DNA of 49,389 bases from Sphingopyxis bauzanensis (lineage in GTDB: Bacteria; Pseudomonadota; Alphaproteobacteria; Sphingomonadales; Sphingomonadaceae), in the NCBI RefSeq assembly GCF_002205675.1, contig NZ_NISK01000009.1:1-49389 (forward strand), written 5' to 3'. Positions 18,215 through 27,070 of this stretch are shown piece after piece. Below the pieces are notes generated by a model, which was given only the letters and a program-made list of their open reading frames with translations, made no database searches and was not told the origin of the DNA. Each line of letters begins with the position of its first letter. Positions within the stretch are counted from its first letter, which is position 1. Made by a program: the position numbers and the translations under genes.

Positions 18215-19321
18215 ATGAGCCTGTTCCCCCCCGCCACCTGTTCGCGTCTGATCGTCAAGATCGGGTCGGCGCTGCTCGTCGATCCCGATGGTGCAGTGCG
18301 GCGTGACTGGCTGGCGGGCATCGCCGCCGACATTGCAGAACGGACCCGCGCCGGCCAGCAGGTCGCCGTCGTTTCGTCGGGCGCGATCGCACTTGGCGCG
18401 CGGCGGCTGGGACTGGCGAAGGGCGGGCGCGGCACTTTGGAAGATGCGCAGGCGGCCGCGGCGACCGGGCAGATTGCGCTGTCGCAGGTGTGGGCCGAGG
18501 TGCTGGCCGCTGAAGGGCTGACCGCGGCCCAGATATTGGTGACGCTCGACGATCTGGAGGACCGGCGGCGTTATCTGAATGCTGCGGCGACGCTCGACCG
18601 GCTGCTCAGCCTCGGCGTCGTGCCGATCATCAACGAAAATGACAGCGTCGCAACCGAGGAAATCCGCTTTGGCGACAACGACCGTCTGGCGGCGCGCGTC
18701 GCGCAGGCGGCGGGGGCGGGCGGTGTCGTGCTGCTGTCCGACATCGACGGACTTTACGACAAGAACCCGGCACTGCCGGGCGCCAATCATATCGAGCGGG
18801 TCGAACGCATCGATGCCGCGATCGAAGCGATGGCCGACACCGGATCGGCGTCGGGCATGGGATCGGGCGGCATGGTGTCGAAAATCGCTGCGGCACGCAT
18901 CGCCAATGCCGCGGGCGCGCATCTCGCGATCGCCTCGGGACGCATCGACCGGCCGCTGTCGATCGCCGCGCGGCACAGCCTGTTCGTCGCCGAAAAAGGC
19001 GCCAACGCGCGCAAGGCGTGGCTCGCGGGCGGGCTGACCGCCAAGGGGCGGCTGACGATCGACGCCGGAGCCGCCCGCGCGCTGCGCGGCGGCGCCAGCT
19101 TGCTCGCCGCCGGGGTCCAGGCCGCAACGGGCAGCTTCGCGCGCGGCGACGTCCTCGATATCGTCGGTTCTGACGGTGTCGTGATTGCGCGCGGGCTTTC
19201 CGAATATCCCGCAACCGATGCTGCGACGATTGTCGGCCTCGGCCGCGACGCGCAGGAAGCCGCGCTCGGCTATGCACCGCGCAGCGCGATGGTCCACCGC
19301 GACCATATGGTGCTGCTGTGA
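18215..19321 (+). CDS. proB: Glutamate 5-kinase
   Basis: This protein of about 368 residues catalyses the first step of proline synthesis, phosphorylating glutamate. The amino-acid kinase domain shows LIVKIGSALLV, VVSSGAIALGARRLG, AATGQIALSQVWAE, INENDSVATEEIRFGDND, SDIDGLYDKNP and GMGSGGMVSKIAAARIA. A C-terminal PUA domain covers about the last 95 residues (KGRLTIDAGAARALRGGASLLAAGV). I chose the ATG at 18215 because earlier in-frame ATGs (18167, 18185) only add residues unlike the family start. In many alphaproteobacteria proB follows obgE; here two genes separate them. Confidence 0.93.
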   Translation: MSLFPPATCSRLIVKIGSALLVDPDGAVRRDWLAGIAADIAERTRAGQQVAVVSSGAIALGARRLGLAKGGRGTLEDAQAAAATGQIALSQVWAEVLAAEGLTAAQILVTLDDLEDRRRYLNAAATLDRLLSLGVVPIINENDSVATEEIRFGDNDRLAARVAQAAGAGGVVLLSDIDGLYDKNPALPGANHIERVERIDAAIEAMADTGSASGMGSGGMVSKIAAARIANAAGAHLAIASGRIDRPLSIAARHSLFVAEKGANARKAWLAGGLTAKGRLTIDAGAARALRGGASLLAAGVQAATGSFARGDVLDIVGSDGVVIARGLSEYPATDAATIVGLGRDAQEAALGYAPRSAMVHRDHMVLL

Positions 19322-19337
19322 AAATCCACTTCCAGAC

Positions 19338-19472
19338 CCTCCCCACTTGTGGGCAGGGGAACCGCTGCGAAGCGGTGGTGGAGAGATTTGACGTCCTCGC
19401 TCAACGTCGCGCGCCCACGCGCGCCCCCTGCGTCAGCGGCTACGCCGCTGCCACCTCCCCGCGAGCGGGGAG
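19338..19472. repeat. Paired palindromic intergenic repeat (type A)
   Basis: Two inverted copies of a roughly 40-base unit flank a central 50 bases. The left copy (19338-19381) contains CTCCCC...GGGG and the hairpin ACCGCT-GCGA-AGCGGT. The right copy (19434-19472) contains CAGCGG-CTACG-CCGCTG and CTCCCCGC-GA-GCGGGGAG. The order of palindromes is mirrored, as in REP or BIME-like elements. It lies between proB and the dehydrogenase gene, with no coding potential. Confidence 0.75.
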
Positions 19473-19481
19473 TATCGAAAT

Positions 19482-20399
19482 TTGACCACTGTCCTGGCGA
19501 TGACCGGGGCAACCGGCTTCGTCGGCGGCGCGACGATGCGGCAAGCGGTCGAGCAAGGCTGGCATGTCCGAGCCCTCACCCGCCGCCCCCAGCCCGAGCG
19601 CGCAGGCGTGACCTGGATCGCGGGCGCGCTCGACAAGCCCGACAGCCTTGCCGAAATGGCCGCGGGCAGCGACGTCGTGATGCACATTGCGGGGGTGGTC
19701 AACGTCCCGACCCGTGCTGCGTTCGAGGCGGGCAACGCCACCGCGACCCGCCAAGTCATCGATGCCGCACGCGGCGCCAGCGTAACACGCTTCATCCATG
19801 TCTCGTCGCTGGCGGCGCGCGAGCCCGGCCTTTCCAACTATGGCTGGTCGAAGGAACGCGCCGAAATCATTGTGCGCGACAGCGGCCTCGATTGGACGAT
19901 CGTCCGCCCACCCGCGGTCTTCGGCCCGGGCGATACCGAAATGCTCGACCTGTTCCGCATGGCACGGCGCGGCATCGCGCTGTTGCCGCCCACCGGCCGC
20001 ATGTCGGCGATCTATGTCGATGACCTCGCGCGCCTGCTCGTCGCGCTCGCCGCCGATCGCGATGCCAGCATTGGTGCCGTTTATGAACCCGACGACGGCA
20101 AGCCCACCGGCTGGTCGCACCGCAGCTTTGCCCGCGCGATCGGGCGTGCGGTGGGACGCAGCCATGTTTCGACCCTCGCAATCCCACGGTCCGTGCTCAA
20201 GGCGGGTGGGCAGATCGACAAACTCGTCCGCCGCGGCCGCGCCAAGCTGACCCCCGACCGCGCGCGCTATATCGCGCACCCCGACTGGGTCGCGACCGCG
20301 GGCGCGCACCCGCCTGCCGATCTGTGGCGCCCGGAGCGGGAAACCGACGACGCGCTCGCCGAAACCGTGCGCTGGTACCGCCGCGAAGGCTGGCTGTGA
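19482..20399 (+). CDS. NAD(P)-dependent epimerase/dehydrogenase, NDUFA9-like
   Basis: This is a 305-residue extended/atypical SDR protein. The nucleotide-binding motif TGATGFVGG is at 8-16, VMHIAG at 66-71, HVSSLAAREPG follows, and the active-site pair is Y120-x3-K124 (NYGWSKERAE). IVRPPAVFGPGD and YVDDLARLL are typical of the NDUFA9/complex-I-associated group. The frame starts at TTG (19482), ten bases after GGGGAG from the end of repeat A; no ATG precedes the glycine motif in time. Substrate unknown. Confidence 0.85.
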   Translation: MTTVLAMTGATGFVGGATMRQAVEQGWHVRALTRRPQPERAGVTWIAGALDKPDSLAEMAAGSDVVMHIAGVVNVPTRAAFEAGNATATRQVIDAARGASVTRFIHVSSLAAREPGLSNYGWSKERAEIIVRDSGLDWTIVRPPAVFGPGDTEMLDLFRMARRGIALLPPTGRMSAIYVDDLARLLVALAADRDASIGAVYEPDDGKPTGWSHRSFARAIGRAVGRSHVSTLAIPRSVLKAGGQIDKLVRRGRAKLTPDRARYIAHPDWVATAGAHPPADLWRPERETDDALAETVRWYRREGWL

Positions 20400-20476
20400 T
20401 GTCGCCGATAGGGCCACATGACCCGCCGGTCGAAGCGTGCATTGCCAACGGCGAGCCGCATCCCTAGATCTGCGAC

Positions 20477-22459
20477 ATGACCGAAACCACCGCCAACACT
20501 CCGAAAGATCCCGCCGGCCCCTGGGCGATCCCCGTGCGCCGCCCGCTCCCTGGCGACGACAAGCCGCGGTCGAGGACCAGCTTTCCGCGCAAAGTGTGGA
20601 ATCTGCTCGTCGGGATCAAGGACGCGCTCGCGCTGATCTTCCTGCTGCTGTTCTTCGTCGCGCTGTTCGGCCTCCTCGCCGGCCGCCCCAACGCGGGCTT
20701 GCCGGTCAGCGAAGGCGCGCTGCTGATCGAACTTGACGGCGTGGTCAGCGAACAGCCTGCCGAAGTCGATACCTTCACCGCATTGTCGGGCAGCGATCAG
20801 CTCAAGGAAATCCGCGTCCGCGATGTCGTTCATTCGCTCGAAACCGCCGCGAACGACAAGCGCGTGACCTCGGTCGTCCTCGACCTTGATCGGTTCCTTG
20901 GCGGCGGGCAGGTCTCGCTCGCCGAAATCGGCAGCGCAATCGACAAGGTTCGCGCCAAGAAAAAACCGGTGCTGGCCTTTGCCACCGCCTACACCACCGA
21001 CAGCTACCAGATCGCATCGCACGCCAGCGAAGTGTGGGCCGACAGCATCGGCGGCGTTGCGATCGCCGGCCCCGGCGGATCGCGGCTTTATTACAAGGGC
21101 TTGATGGACCGCTTGGGCATCACCGCGAACATCTACCGCGTCGGCACCTTCAAAAGCGCGGTCGAACCCTTCCTGCGCAGCGATCAGTCGCCCGAAGCGA
21201 AAGAAGCCAATCTCGCCTATGCCAGCGTGCTGTGGGAAAATTGGCTGACCGACGTCAAAAAGGCGCGTCCGGCGGCCAAGATCGACGCCTATATTGCCGA
21301 TACCGCGGGCGCGGTGCGTGCGGCGGGCAATGACCTGTCCAAGGCATCGCTCGACGCAGGGTTGATCGACAAGCTCGGCAGCCGCATGGCGTTCAACACC
21401 CGTGTCGCCGAAATCAGCGGCGCTTATGACGACAGCAAGCCGTGGGAATATAATGCGATCCCGCTCGAAAACTGGGTCGCCGCGAATCCGCCCGAACTGA
21501 AGGGCAGCGCGATCGCGGTTGTCCCCGTCGTCGGCGAGATCGTCGATGGCGAGGCGCCGACCGGCATCGCTGGCGGCACCACCGTCGCCCAGCATATCCT
21601 CGACGCGGCGTCCGACAGCAGCACCAAGGCGATTGTCCTGCGCGTCGATTCGCCCGGCGGGTCGGTTCTGGCGTCCGAAGAAATTCGCCAGGCCTTGCTC
21701 GCCGCGAAGGCGAAGAAATTGCCGATCGTCGTGTCGATGGCCAATGTCGCGGCGTCGGGCGGCTACTGGGTGTCCACCCCCGCTGACCGCATCTTCGCCG
21801 AGCCCGAGACGATCACCGGATCCATCGGGGTGTTCGGCATCCTGCCCAGCTTCGATCAGGCGCTCGCCAAGATCGGGGTCACCGCCGACGGCATCGCAAC
21901 GACGCCGCTGTCGGGACAGCCCGACGTGTTCGGCGGCGTCAACGACGAGTTCAACGCGCTGGCGCAGGCGAGCGTCGAGGACGTCTATGCCCGCTTCACC
22001 GGGCTGGTGGCGAAAAGCCGCAAACAGTCGCTGGAGAAGGTTCAGGCAGTCGCCGAAGGGCGCGTATGGGCGGGCGGCACCGCGCGCCAGCTGGGCCTGG
22101 TCGATCAGTTCGGCGGCCTGCCCGACGCGCTGGCAGCGGCGGCGAAACTCGCCAAGGTCGATGGCGACTTCCACGCCAAATATTATGAGGACGAGCCGAG
22201 CGCATTTTCGAAAATGCTCGCCAGCTGGGGCAAGGGCGAAGAAGAAACCGCCGCCGCGCCGCGCGGCTGGTTCGGCATCGCGGCAATGAACCGCCAGCTG
22301 ACCGAACGGCGGCTGATGCAGGATATGGCGCTGCTCACCCAAACCGGGTCGGTGCAGGCATCATGCCTCGACTGCCGCGGCTATCTGCCCGCCGTGCCGC
22401 GTCCGGGCAAGGCCGAGGCGAAGGGGTTCTTTGCGATGATGGCGCTGCTCCTGAAGTAA
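20477..22459 (+). CDS. sppA: Signal peptide peptidase SppA, 67-kDa type
   Basis: This is a 660-residue membrane-anchored serine protease that degrades cleaved signal peptides. One transmembrane segment covers about 46-68 (ALALIFLLLFFVALFGLLA) after a cytoplasmic basic stretch. Two tandem S49 domains follow. The general-base lysine is K226 (GTFKSAVEPF) in the first, and the nucleophile is S427 (NVAASGGYW) in the second, matching the Lys/Ser split of the long E. coli-type enzyme. The last 60 residues extend beyond the second domain and contain a CLDC motif. It stands alone, with repeat B downstream. Confidence 0.93.
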   Translation: MTETTANTPKDPAGPWAIPVRRPLPGDDKPRSRTSFPRKVWNLLVGIKDALALIFLLLFFVALFGLLAGRPNAGLPVSEGALLIELDGVVSEQPAEVDTFTALSGSDQLKEIRVRDVVHSLETAANDKRVTSVVLDLDRFLGGGQVSLAEIGSAIDKVRAKKKPVLAFATAYTTDSYQIASHASEVWADSIGGVAIAGPGGSRLYYKGLMDRLGITANIYRVGTFKSAVEPFLRSDQSPEAKEANLAYASVLWENWLTDVKKARPAAKIDAYIADTAGAVRAAGNDLSKASLDAGLIDKLGSRMAFNTRVAEISGAYDDSKPWEYNAIPLENWVAANPPELKGSAIAVVPVVGEIVDGEAPTGIAGGTTVAQHILDAASDSSTKAIVLRVDSPGGSVLASEEIRQALLAAKAKKLPIVVSMANVAASGGYWVSTPADRIFAEPETITGSIGVFGILPSFDQALAKIGVTADGIATTPLSGQPDVFGGVNDEFNALAQASVEDVYARFTGLVAKSRKQSLEKVQAVAEGRVWAGGTARQLGLVDQFGGLPDALAAAAKLAKVDGDFHAKYYEDEPSAFSKMLASWGKGEEETAAAPRGWFGIAAMNRQLTERRLMQDMALLTQTGSVQASCLDCRGYLPAVPRPGKAEAKGFFAMMALLLK

Positions 22460-22462
22460 TCG

Positions 22463-22566
22463 TCGTCATTGCGAAGAGCGAAGCGACGCGGCAATCCAGA
22501 GTGGCGTAAACCGCCTTGGATTGGTTGGCCTACGGCCGCCTTCGGCCCGCTTCGCTCGCAAGGACG
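22463..22566. repeat. Palindromic intergenic repeat (type B)
   Basis: The left end CGTCATTGCGAAGAGCGAAG and the right end CTTCGCTCGCAAGGACG are imperfect inverted copies. Inside are GCAATCCAG and TTGGATTG, and GGCCTACGGCC. This is the widespread alphaproteobacterial element whose consensus starts CGTCATTGCGAGCGAAGCG. It fills the gap between the convergent sppA and alpha/beta hydrolase genes, where it may end transcription. Confidence 0.8.
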
Positions 22567-22588
22567 CTCATTGAAAGCTGGGCGTTCG

Positions 22589-23491
22589 TTACGCCGCGAC
22601 GACCCCAGCCTTTGCATGCCCCGCAATTGCGTCGGCCAGCGTATCGACCAGCGCGAGCGGCAGGTCATGCCCCATGCCCGGGATCGTCAGCAACTGCGCC
22701 CCGGTGATATTGTCAGCGGTGTCCCGTCCCGCGGCCAGCGGCACCAGCGGATCATCCTCGCCATGCACCACCAGCGTCGGCGCGGTGATCGATTTCAGCA
22801 GCGCCCGCCGGTCGCCATCGGCCACGATCGCCGCCATCTGCCGCGCGACGCCCTGCGGATACCAGCCGCGTTCGAAATCGGCACGGACGCGGCGCTGTAA
22901 TCGCTCCTCGGCCGCGGGGTAACCCGGACTACCGATCACCCGCGCGGCGCGGACTGAATAGGCGATCATATCCTCAGGATCGCCGCTCATCGGGCGGTTC
23001 GCCAGCACCTGCATTGCTTCCTTGCGCGCCCGCGGCAGGCGGCGGTTGCCGGTGCTCGACATGATCGAGGTCAGCGACAGGGTACGATCGGGATAGCGCG
23101 CCGCGATATGCTGCGAAATCATCCCGCCCATCGACGCCCCGACGATATGCGCGCGGTCGATCCCGAGATGATCGAGCAGCGCCATACCGTCGGCGGCCAT
23201 GTCGGCGAGCGTATAGGCGGGGCGCACCGGCAAGCCGATCGCCGCCTTCACGAACATCCATTTCAGGTTCGGCACCCCCGCCGCCTCGAAGCGCGTCGAC
23301 AGCCCGACGTCGCGATTGTCGTAACGGACGGTGCGAAATCCGTGGGTGTTCAGCGCGTCGACGAACTCGTCGGGCCACAATGTCAGCTGCCCGCCCAGCC
23401 CCATCACCAGCAGTATCACGGGCGCGTCGCGCGGCCCCTTGTCTTCATAGGCGATATTGATGCCGTTGGCGGTCGTCTGTGCGATGGTCAT
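22589..23491 (-). CDS. Alpha/beta fold hydrolase
   Basis: This 300-residue hydrolase has an oxyanion-hole region VMGLGGQLTLWP at 29-40, nucleophile elbow GASMGG at 118-123 (Ser120), a catalytic-acid region VHGEDDPLVPL and a catalytic histidine in IPGMGHDLP. The YDNRDVGLSTRF stretch is typical of a group annotated as esterases or haloperoxidase-like hydrolases. The ATG at 23491 is the first Met before the conserved AYEDKG. The natural substrate is unknown. It appears monocistronic. Confidence 0.85.
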   Translation of the reverse strand: MTIAQTTANGINIAYEDKGPRDAPVILLVMGLGGQLTLWPDEFVDALNTHGFRTVRYDNRDVGLSTRFEAAGVPNLKWMFVKAAIGLPVRPAYTLADMAADGMALLDHLGIDRAHIVGASMGGMISQHIAARYPDRTLSLTSIMSSTGNRRLPRARKEAMQVLANRPMSGDPEDMIAYSVRAARVIGSPGYPAAEERLQRRVRADFERGWYPQGVARQMAAIVADGDRRALLKSITAPTLVVHGEDDPLVPLAAGRDTADNITGAQLLTIPGMGHDLPLALVDTLADAIAGHAKAGVVAA

Positions 23492-23559
23492 GGTGCCGGA
23501 AATCCTTTGGCCGATTTCCGGCACCATGGCGCAGTTGACGCGAACGTCAAGTCGGGCGC

Positions 23560-24192
23560 CTAAGCGCCGGTTTTTGGATCGCGATAGGCAGGGAGTGCGA
23601 GTGACCAGCGGATCGCCGCGCCGCGCAAGGCAAAGCCGGCAATCGCACCGATCACCGCCGCAAACGGGGTGCCGACGCCGAGCCACAGCAATAGCAGGAA
23701 CAGCCCCGACGCCAGCGCCGCCGCGGTAACATAGATTTCGGGGCGCACGATGATCGACGGCACTCCCGCCAAAACGTCGCGGATGATCCCGCCGACGCAG
23801 CCGGTGATTACCCCCATCAGCAATGCGGGCATCGGCGGCACGCCCCACGCCATCGCCTTGGCAGTTCCGAACACGCTGTACGCGGCGAGCCCGACCGCAT
23901 CGGCCCATTCGAGCAAGCGCCCCTGCCACCAACGCTCAGGCGTCGACCAGACGATCAGCGCGATCGCAATGCAAACCACCGAAATCGCCTCGTCCTGCAC
24001 CCAGAACACCGGAGCGCCGATCAGCAGATCGCGCACACTGCCGCCGCCAACCCCCGTGAGCAGCGCAAAGAAGCTCGCCGTGACGAGCGTCTGGCGCAGC
24101 CGCACCGCCATCAGCGCGCCCGACAGCGCGAACACGCCGATACCCGCCAGGTCGAGCAGGCGGACGATCAGCGCGTTGTCGAAATCGAACAT
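23560..24192 (-). CDS. TRIC-type (UPF0126/YicG) membrane channel protein
   Basis: This 210-residue inner-membrane protein has seven hydrophobic segments arranged as two similar halves. Each half carries a glycine-rich signature: TGVGGGSVRDLLIG at about 46-59 and TGCVGGIIRDVLAG near 132-145. This is the hallmark of trimeric intracellular cation channel relatives. Bacterial members conduct monovalent cations in vitro, but the physiological role is unclear. It lies 6 bases beyond the M20 amidohydrolase stop on the same strand and is probably co-transcribed with it. Confidence 0.88.
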   Translation of the reverse strand: MFDFDNALIVRLLDLAGIGVFALSGALMAVRLRQTLVTASFFALLTGVGGGSVRDLLIGAPVFWVQDEAISVVCIAIALIVWSTPERWWQGRLLEWADAVGLAAYSVFGTAKAMAWGVPPMPALLMGVITGCVGGIIRDVLAGVPSIIVRPEIYVTAAALASGLFLLLLWLGVGTPFAAVIGAIAGFALRGAAIRWSLALPAYRDPKTGA

Positions 24193-24198
24193 CGGCGC

Positions 24199-25536
24199 CT
24201 ATTTCGTCCCCGGCCGCACCCCGCCGATGACCGACAGGACGATCGCCGAAACCGCCCCGCGGATCACTGGCTCAGCCTGGGGGGCAAAGAAGGGCGAATG
24301 GTTGGTCGGTATTGGCTGACCCTTCGCCTTCAGATCGGCGAGCACCGCGGGGTCATAGCCGCCGACCGCGAAATAGAGCGACGGGATGCCCGCACCGACA
24401 AATTCCGAATAATCCTCACTCGCCGATACCGGCGGCGCGCTGGCGGGCGCGAACAGCAATTTTTCGCCGAACACCGGCTTGAGGATTGCAAAGCCGTTGG
24501 CGGCCATCGATTCATCGTTCACCAGGCTGGCGGTGCCAGTCAGATAGGTGATCGTCGGCTCGGGCGCATTGCCCATCATCGCCGCCGCCTTGGCCGACCG
24601 CTCGGCGCCTGAACGCAGCAACTGGCGCACCTCGGGGGTCAGCGAGCGGATGTTGACCTTCACCTCGGCGCTGTCGGGAATGATGTTGGGAGCGCTGCCC
24701 GCATTGATCGCGCCGATCGTCAGCACGCCGAACGCATAAGGATCCTTTTCGCGGCTGATGACGGTCTGCACATCGGTGACGAAGCGCGCCGCGATCGGGA
24801 TCGGGTCGAGCGCCGCCGACGGCATCGAGCCATGACCACCGCGGCCGTGAAAGGTAATCGAATAACTGTCGGAGGCCGAGAAAGCGGTGCCAGCCTTGAT
24901 CCCCACCGTCCCCGTCGGGCCGTTCAGCACATGCGCGGCAAAACCATAATCGGGCTTGGGAAAGCGCGTCAGCAGCCCGTCGTCGAGCATTGCTTTTGCG
25001 CCCTTCAATATCTCCTCTGCGGGCTGACCGATCAGGACGACCGTCCCCGACCAGCTGTCGCGCATCGCGGCGAGCGCCTGCGCGACGCCGACGAGATAGG
25101 CGACGTGGGTGTCATGGCCGCACGCGTGCATGACCGGCACATCCTTACCCTCATACGTCGCCCGCGCCTTGCTCGCCCAGGCGAGGCCGGTCTTTTCCTC
25201 CATCGGCAGCGCGTCCATGTCGGCGCGGATCAGGATCGTCGGGCCGTCGCCGTTCTTCAGCACGCCGACGACGCCGGTGCCGCCGACCTTTTCGGTCACG
25301 GTGAAGTCCGCCTTGCGCAGCTGTTGCGCCAATATGCCCGCGGTGCGCACCTCCTGCATCCCGAGTTCGGGGTTCTGATGCAGATCGCGATACAGCGCGT
25401 CGAGCGCCGGATAATTTTTGTCGAGCAGCGCGGTCAGCCGCGCGTTGGCGGCATTGAGGTCGGGCGCCGCCTGCGCGCTCGTCGCGGTGAGGGAGAGGGT
25501 CAGCGAAGCCGCTGCCCAGAGCCAATGCTTCGCCAT
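24199..25536 (-). CDS. Exported M20 family amidohydrolase
   Basis: This is a 445-residue zinc peptidase or amidohydrolase of the M20D group, which hydrolyses N-acyl or aminoacyl amides. A signal peptide covers 1-23 (LSLTATSAQA|A), placing it in the periplasm. RADMDALPMEEKTG is at 104-117, metal ligands HACGHDTH at 137-144, QPAEEILKGA follows, and the dimerisation segment contains HGRGGHGS. The C-terminal NHSPFFAP provides the last ligand. Fusion of a signal peptide to this family is common in sphingomonads. Substrate unknown. Confidence 0.88.
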   Translation of the reverse strand: MAKHWLWAAASLTLSLTATSAQAAPDLNAANARLTALLDKNYPALDALYRDLHQNPELGMQEVRTAGILAQQLRKADFTVTEKVGGTGVVGVLKNGDGPTILIRADMDALPMEEKTGLAWASKARATYEGKDVPVMHACGHDTHVAYLVGVAQALAAMRDSWSGTVVLIGQPAEEILKGAKAMLDDGLLTRFPKPDYGFAAHVLNGPTGTVGIKAGTAFSASDSYSITFHGRGGHGSMPSAALDPIPIAARFVTDVQTVISREKDPYAFGVLTIGAINAGSAPNIIPDSAEVKVNIRSLTPEVRQLLRSGAERSAKAAAMMGNAPEPTITYLTGTASLVNDESMAANGFAILKPVFGEKLLFAPASAPPVSASEDYSEFVGAGIPSLYFAVGGYDPAVLADLKAKGQPIPTNHSPFFAPQAEPVIRGAVSAIVLSVIGGVRPGTK

Positions 25537-25561
25537 AATCTCTCTCCCCCTGTGATCCCGA

Positions 25562-26971
25562 TCAGACGTGGATCGGCTTGCCCGTCACCGCCATTGCCGC
25601 TTCCTTGATTGCCTCGCTGTGCGTCGGGTGCGCGTGACAGGTGTAGGCGATGTCTTCGGACGTCGCGCCGAACTCCATCGCCTGCGCCGCCTGCGCGATC
25701 ATCGTTCCGGCAACGCTGGCGATGCACCAGACGCCCAAGACGCGGTCGGTCTTGGCATCGGCGATGATCTTCACAAAGCCGTCGGGCTCATGGTTGGTCT
25801 TGGCGCGACTGTTGCCCGCCATCGGGAATTTGCCGACCTTGATGCCTTCAGGACTTTGGGCCCTTTCCCTCGCCTGCTCTTCGGTCAGGCCGACCCCGGC
25901 GATTTCAGGCCAGGTGTAAACGACCGACGGGATGACGTCGTGGTTCACGATGCCCGTCTGGCCCGCGATATTTTCGGCGCAGGCGATGCCTTCGTCCTCG
26001 GCCTTGTGCGCGAGCATCGGGCCGGGAATGACGTCGCCGATCGCCCAGATGCCGGGCACTTGGGTGCCGAAATCATGACCAGTTTCGATCTGGCCGCGCG
26101 CGTTGACCGAAAGGCCCGCCTTGTCGAGCGCCAGCCCGTCGGTGTTCGGGCGCCGCCCGATCGACACCAGCACGACATCAGCTTCGAGCGTTTCCGCGTC
26201 GCCGCCTGCTGCGGGTTCGAGCGTCAGCACGGCTTTCTTGCCCTTGACCGCCGCGCCGGTGACCTTGGTCTTCAGCTTGAATTCGATGCCCTGCTTCTTG
26301 AAGATGCGGTTCGCATCCTTGCGGATATCGGCGTCCATGCCGGGCAGGATCTGGTCAAGAAATTCGACGCAGGTAACCTTCGCGCCCAGGCGGCGCCACA
26401 CGCTGCCCAGCTCGAGCCCGATCACGCCGCCGCCGATGACGACCATATGATCCGGCACCTTGGCCAGTTCGAGCGCGCCGGTCGAATCGACGATGATCTG
26501 CTTGTCGTTGTCGACATCGACGCCCGGCAGCGGGGTCACCGACGAACCGGTGGCGATGATGATGTTCTTGGCGCGATAGGTCTTGCCCGCGATCTCGACG
26601 CTGTCCTTGCCGGTGAAGGCGGCATAGCCCTTCAGCCAGTCGACCTTGTTCTTTTTGAACAGGAATTCGATGCCGCCGGTCAGCCCCTTGACCGCGTCGA
26701 TGCGCTGCGCGTGCATCGCGGGCAGGTTCAGCTTGGGGGTCACATCAATCCCCATCTTGGCCATCATGCCGTTGGCCGCGGCATCAAAATATTCGGACGC
26801 ATGCAGCATCGCCTTCGACGGGATACAGCCGACGTTGAGGCACGTACCGCCAAGCGTCGCGCGGCCGTCGGCGCACGCGGTCTTGAGCCCAAGCTGGGCA
26901 GCGCGGATAGCCGCGACATAACCGCCGGGGCCGGAACCAATGACAAGAACGTCGTAGTCGTAATCAGCCAT
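25562..26971 (-). CDS. lpd: Dihydrolipoyl dehydrogenase (E3)
   Basis: This 469-residue FAD disulfide oxidoreductase reoxidises lipoyl groups of 2-oxoacid dehydrogenases. FAD motif GSGPGGYVAA is at 12-21, redox cysteines C44 and C49 in GGTCLNVGCIPSK, NAD motif VIGGGVIGLELG mid-protein, and the C-terminal interface HAHPTHSEA carries the catalytic histidine. GGAG seven bases before the ATG is a good ribosome-binding site. It is last in the mdh-sucD-sucA-sucB-lpd run but is separated from sucB by repeat C, so its expression may be set partly on its own. Confidence 0.97.
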   Translation of the reverse strand: MADYDYDVLVIGSGPGGYVAAIRAAQLGLKTACADGRATLGGTCLNVGCIPSKAMLHASEYFDAAANGMMAKMGIDVTPKLNLPAMHAQRIDAVKGLTGGIEFLFKKNKVDWLKGYAAFTGKDSVEIAGKTYRAKNIIIATGSSVTPLPGVDVDNDKQIIVDSTGALELAKVPDHMVVIGGGVIGLELGSVWRRLGAKVTCVEFLDQILPGMDADIRKDANRIFKKQGIEFKLKTKVTGAAVKGKKAVLTLEPAAGGDAETLEADVVLVSIGRRPNTDGLALDKAGLSVNARGQIETGHDFGTQVPGIWAIGDVIPGPMLAHKAEDEGIACAENIAGQTGIVNHDVIPSVVYTWPEIAGVGLTEEQARERAQSPEGIKVGKFPMAGNSRAKTNHEPDGFVKIIADAKTDRVLGVWCIASVAGTMIAQAAQAMEFGATSEDIAYTCHAHPTHSEAIKEAAMAVTGKPIHV

Positions 26972-26984
26972 TTCAAACTCCGTT

Positions 26985-27066
26985 CGTCATCCCAGCGAAA
27001 GCTGGGATCGCTGGCTGCCAAGAGCGACGCCAGGGGGATAGCGGCCCCAGCTTTCGCTGGGGCGAC
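26985..27066. repeat. Palindromic intergenic repeat (type C) between sucB and lpd
   Basis: CGTCATCCCAGCGAAAGCTG and CCCAGCTTTCGCTGGGGCGAC are inverted copies, and each is itself a hairpin (CCCAGC-GAAA-GCTGGG and CCCCAGC-TTTC-GCTGGGG). This is a common proteobacterial intergenic palindrome. It fills almost the entire sucB-lpd gap and could stabilise or attenuate the operon mRNA. Confidence 0.8.
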
Positions 27067-27070
27067 GGCA

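Noticed and set aside
20267..22342. A 691-codon open frame on the minus strand opposite sppA
   Set aside because: Same GC effect. The translated sequence lacks motifs and the opposite strand encodes complete SppA with both catalytic residues.
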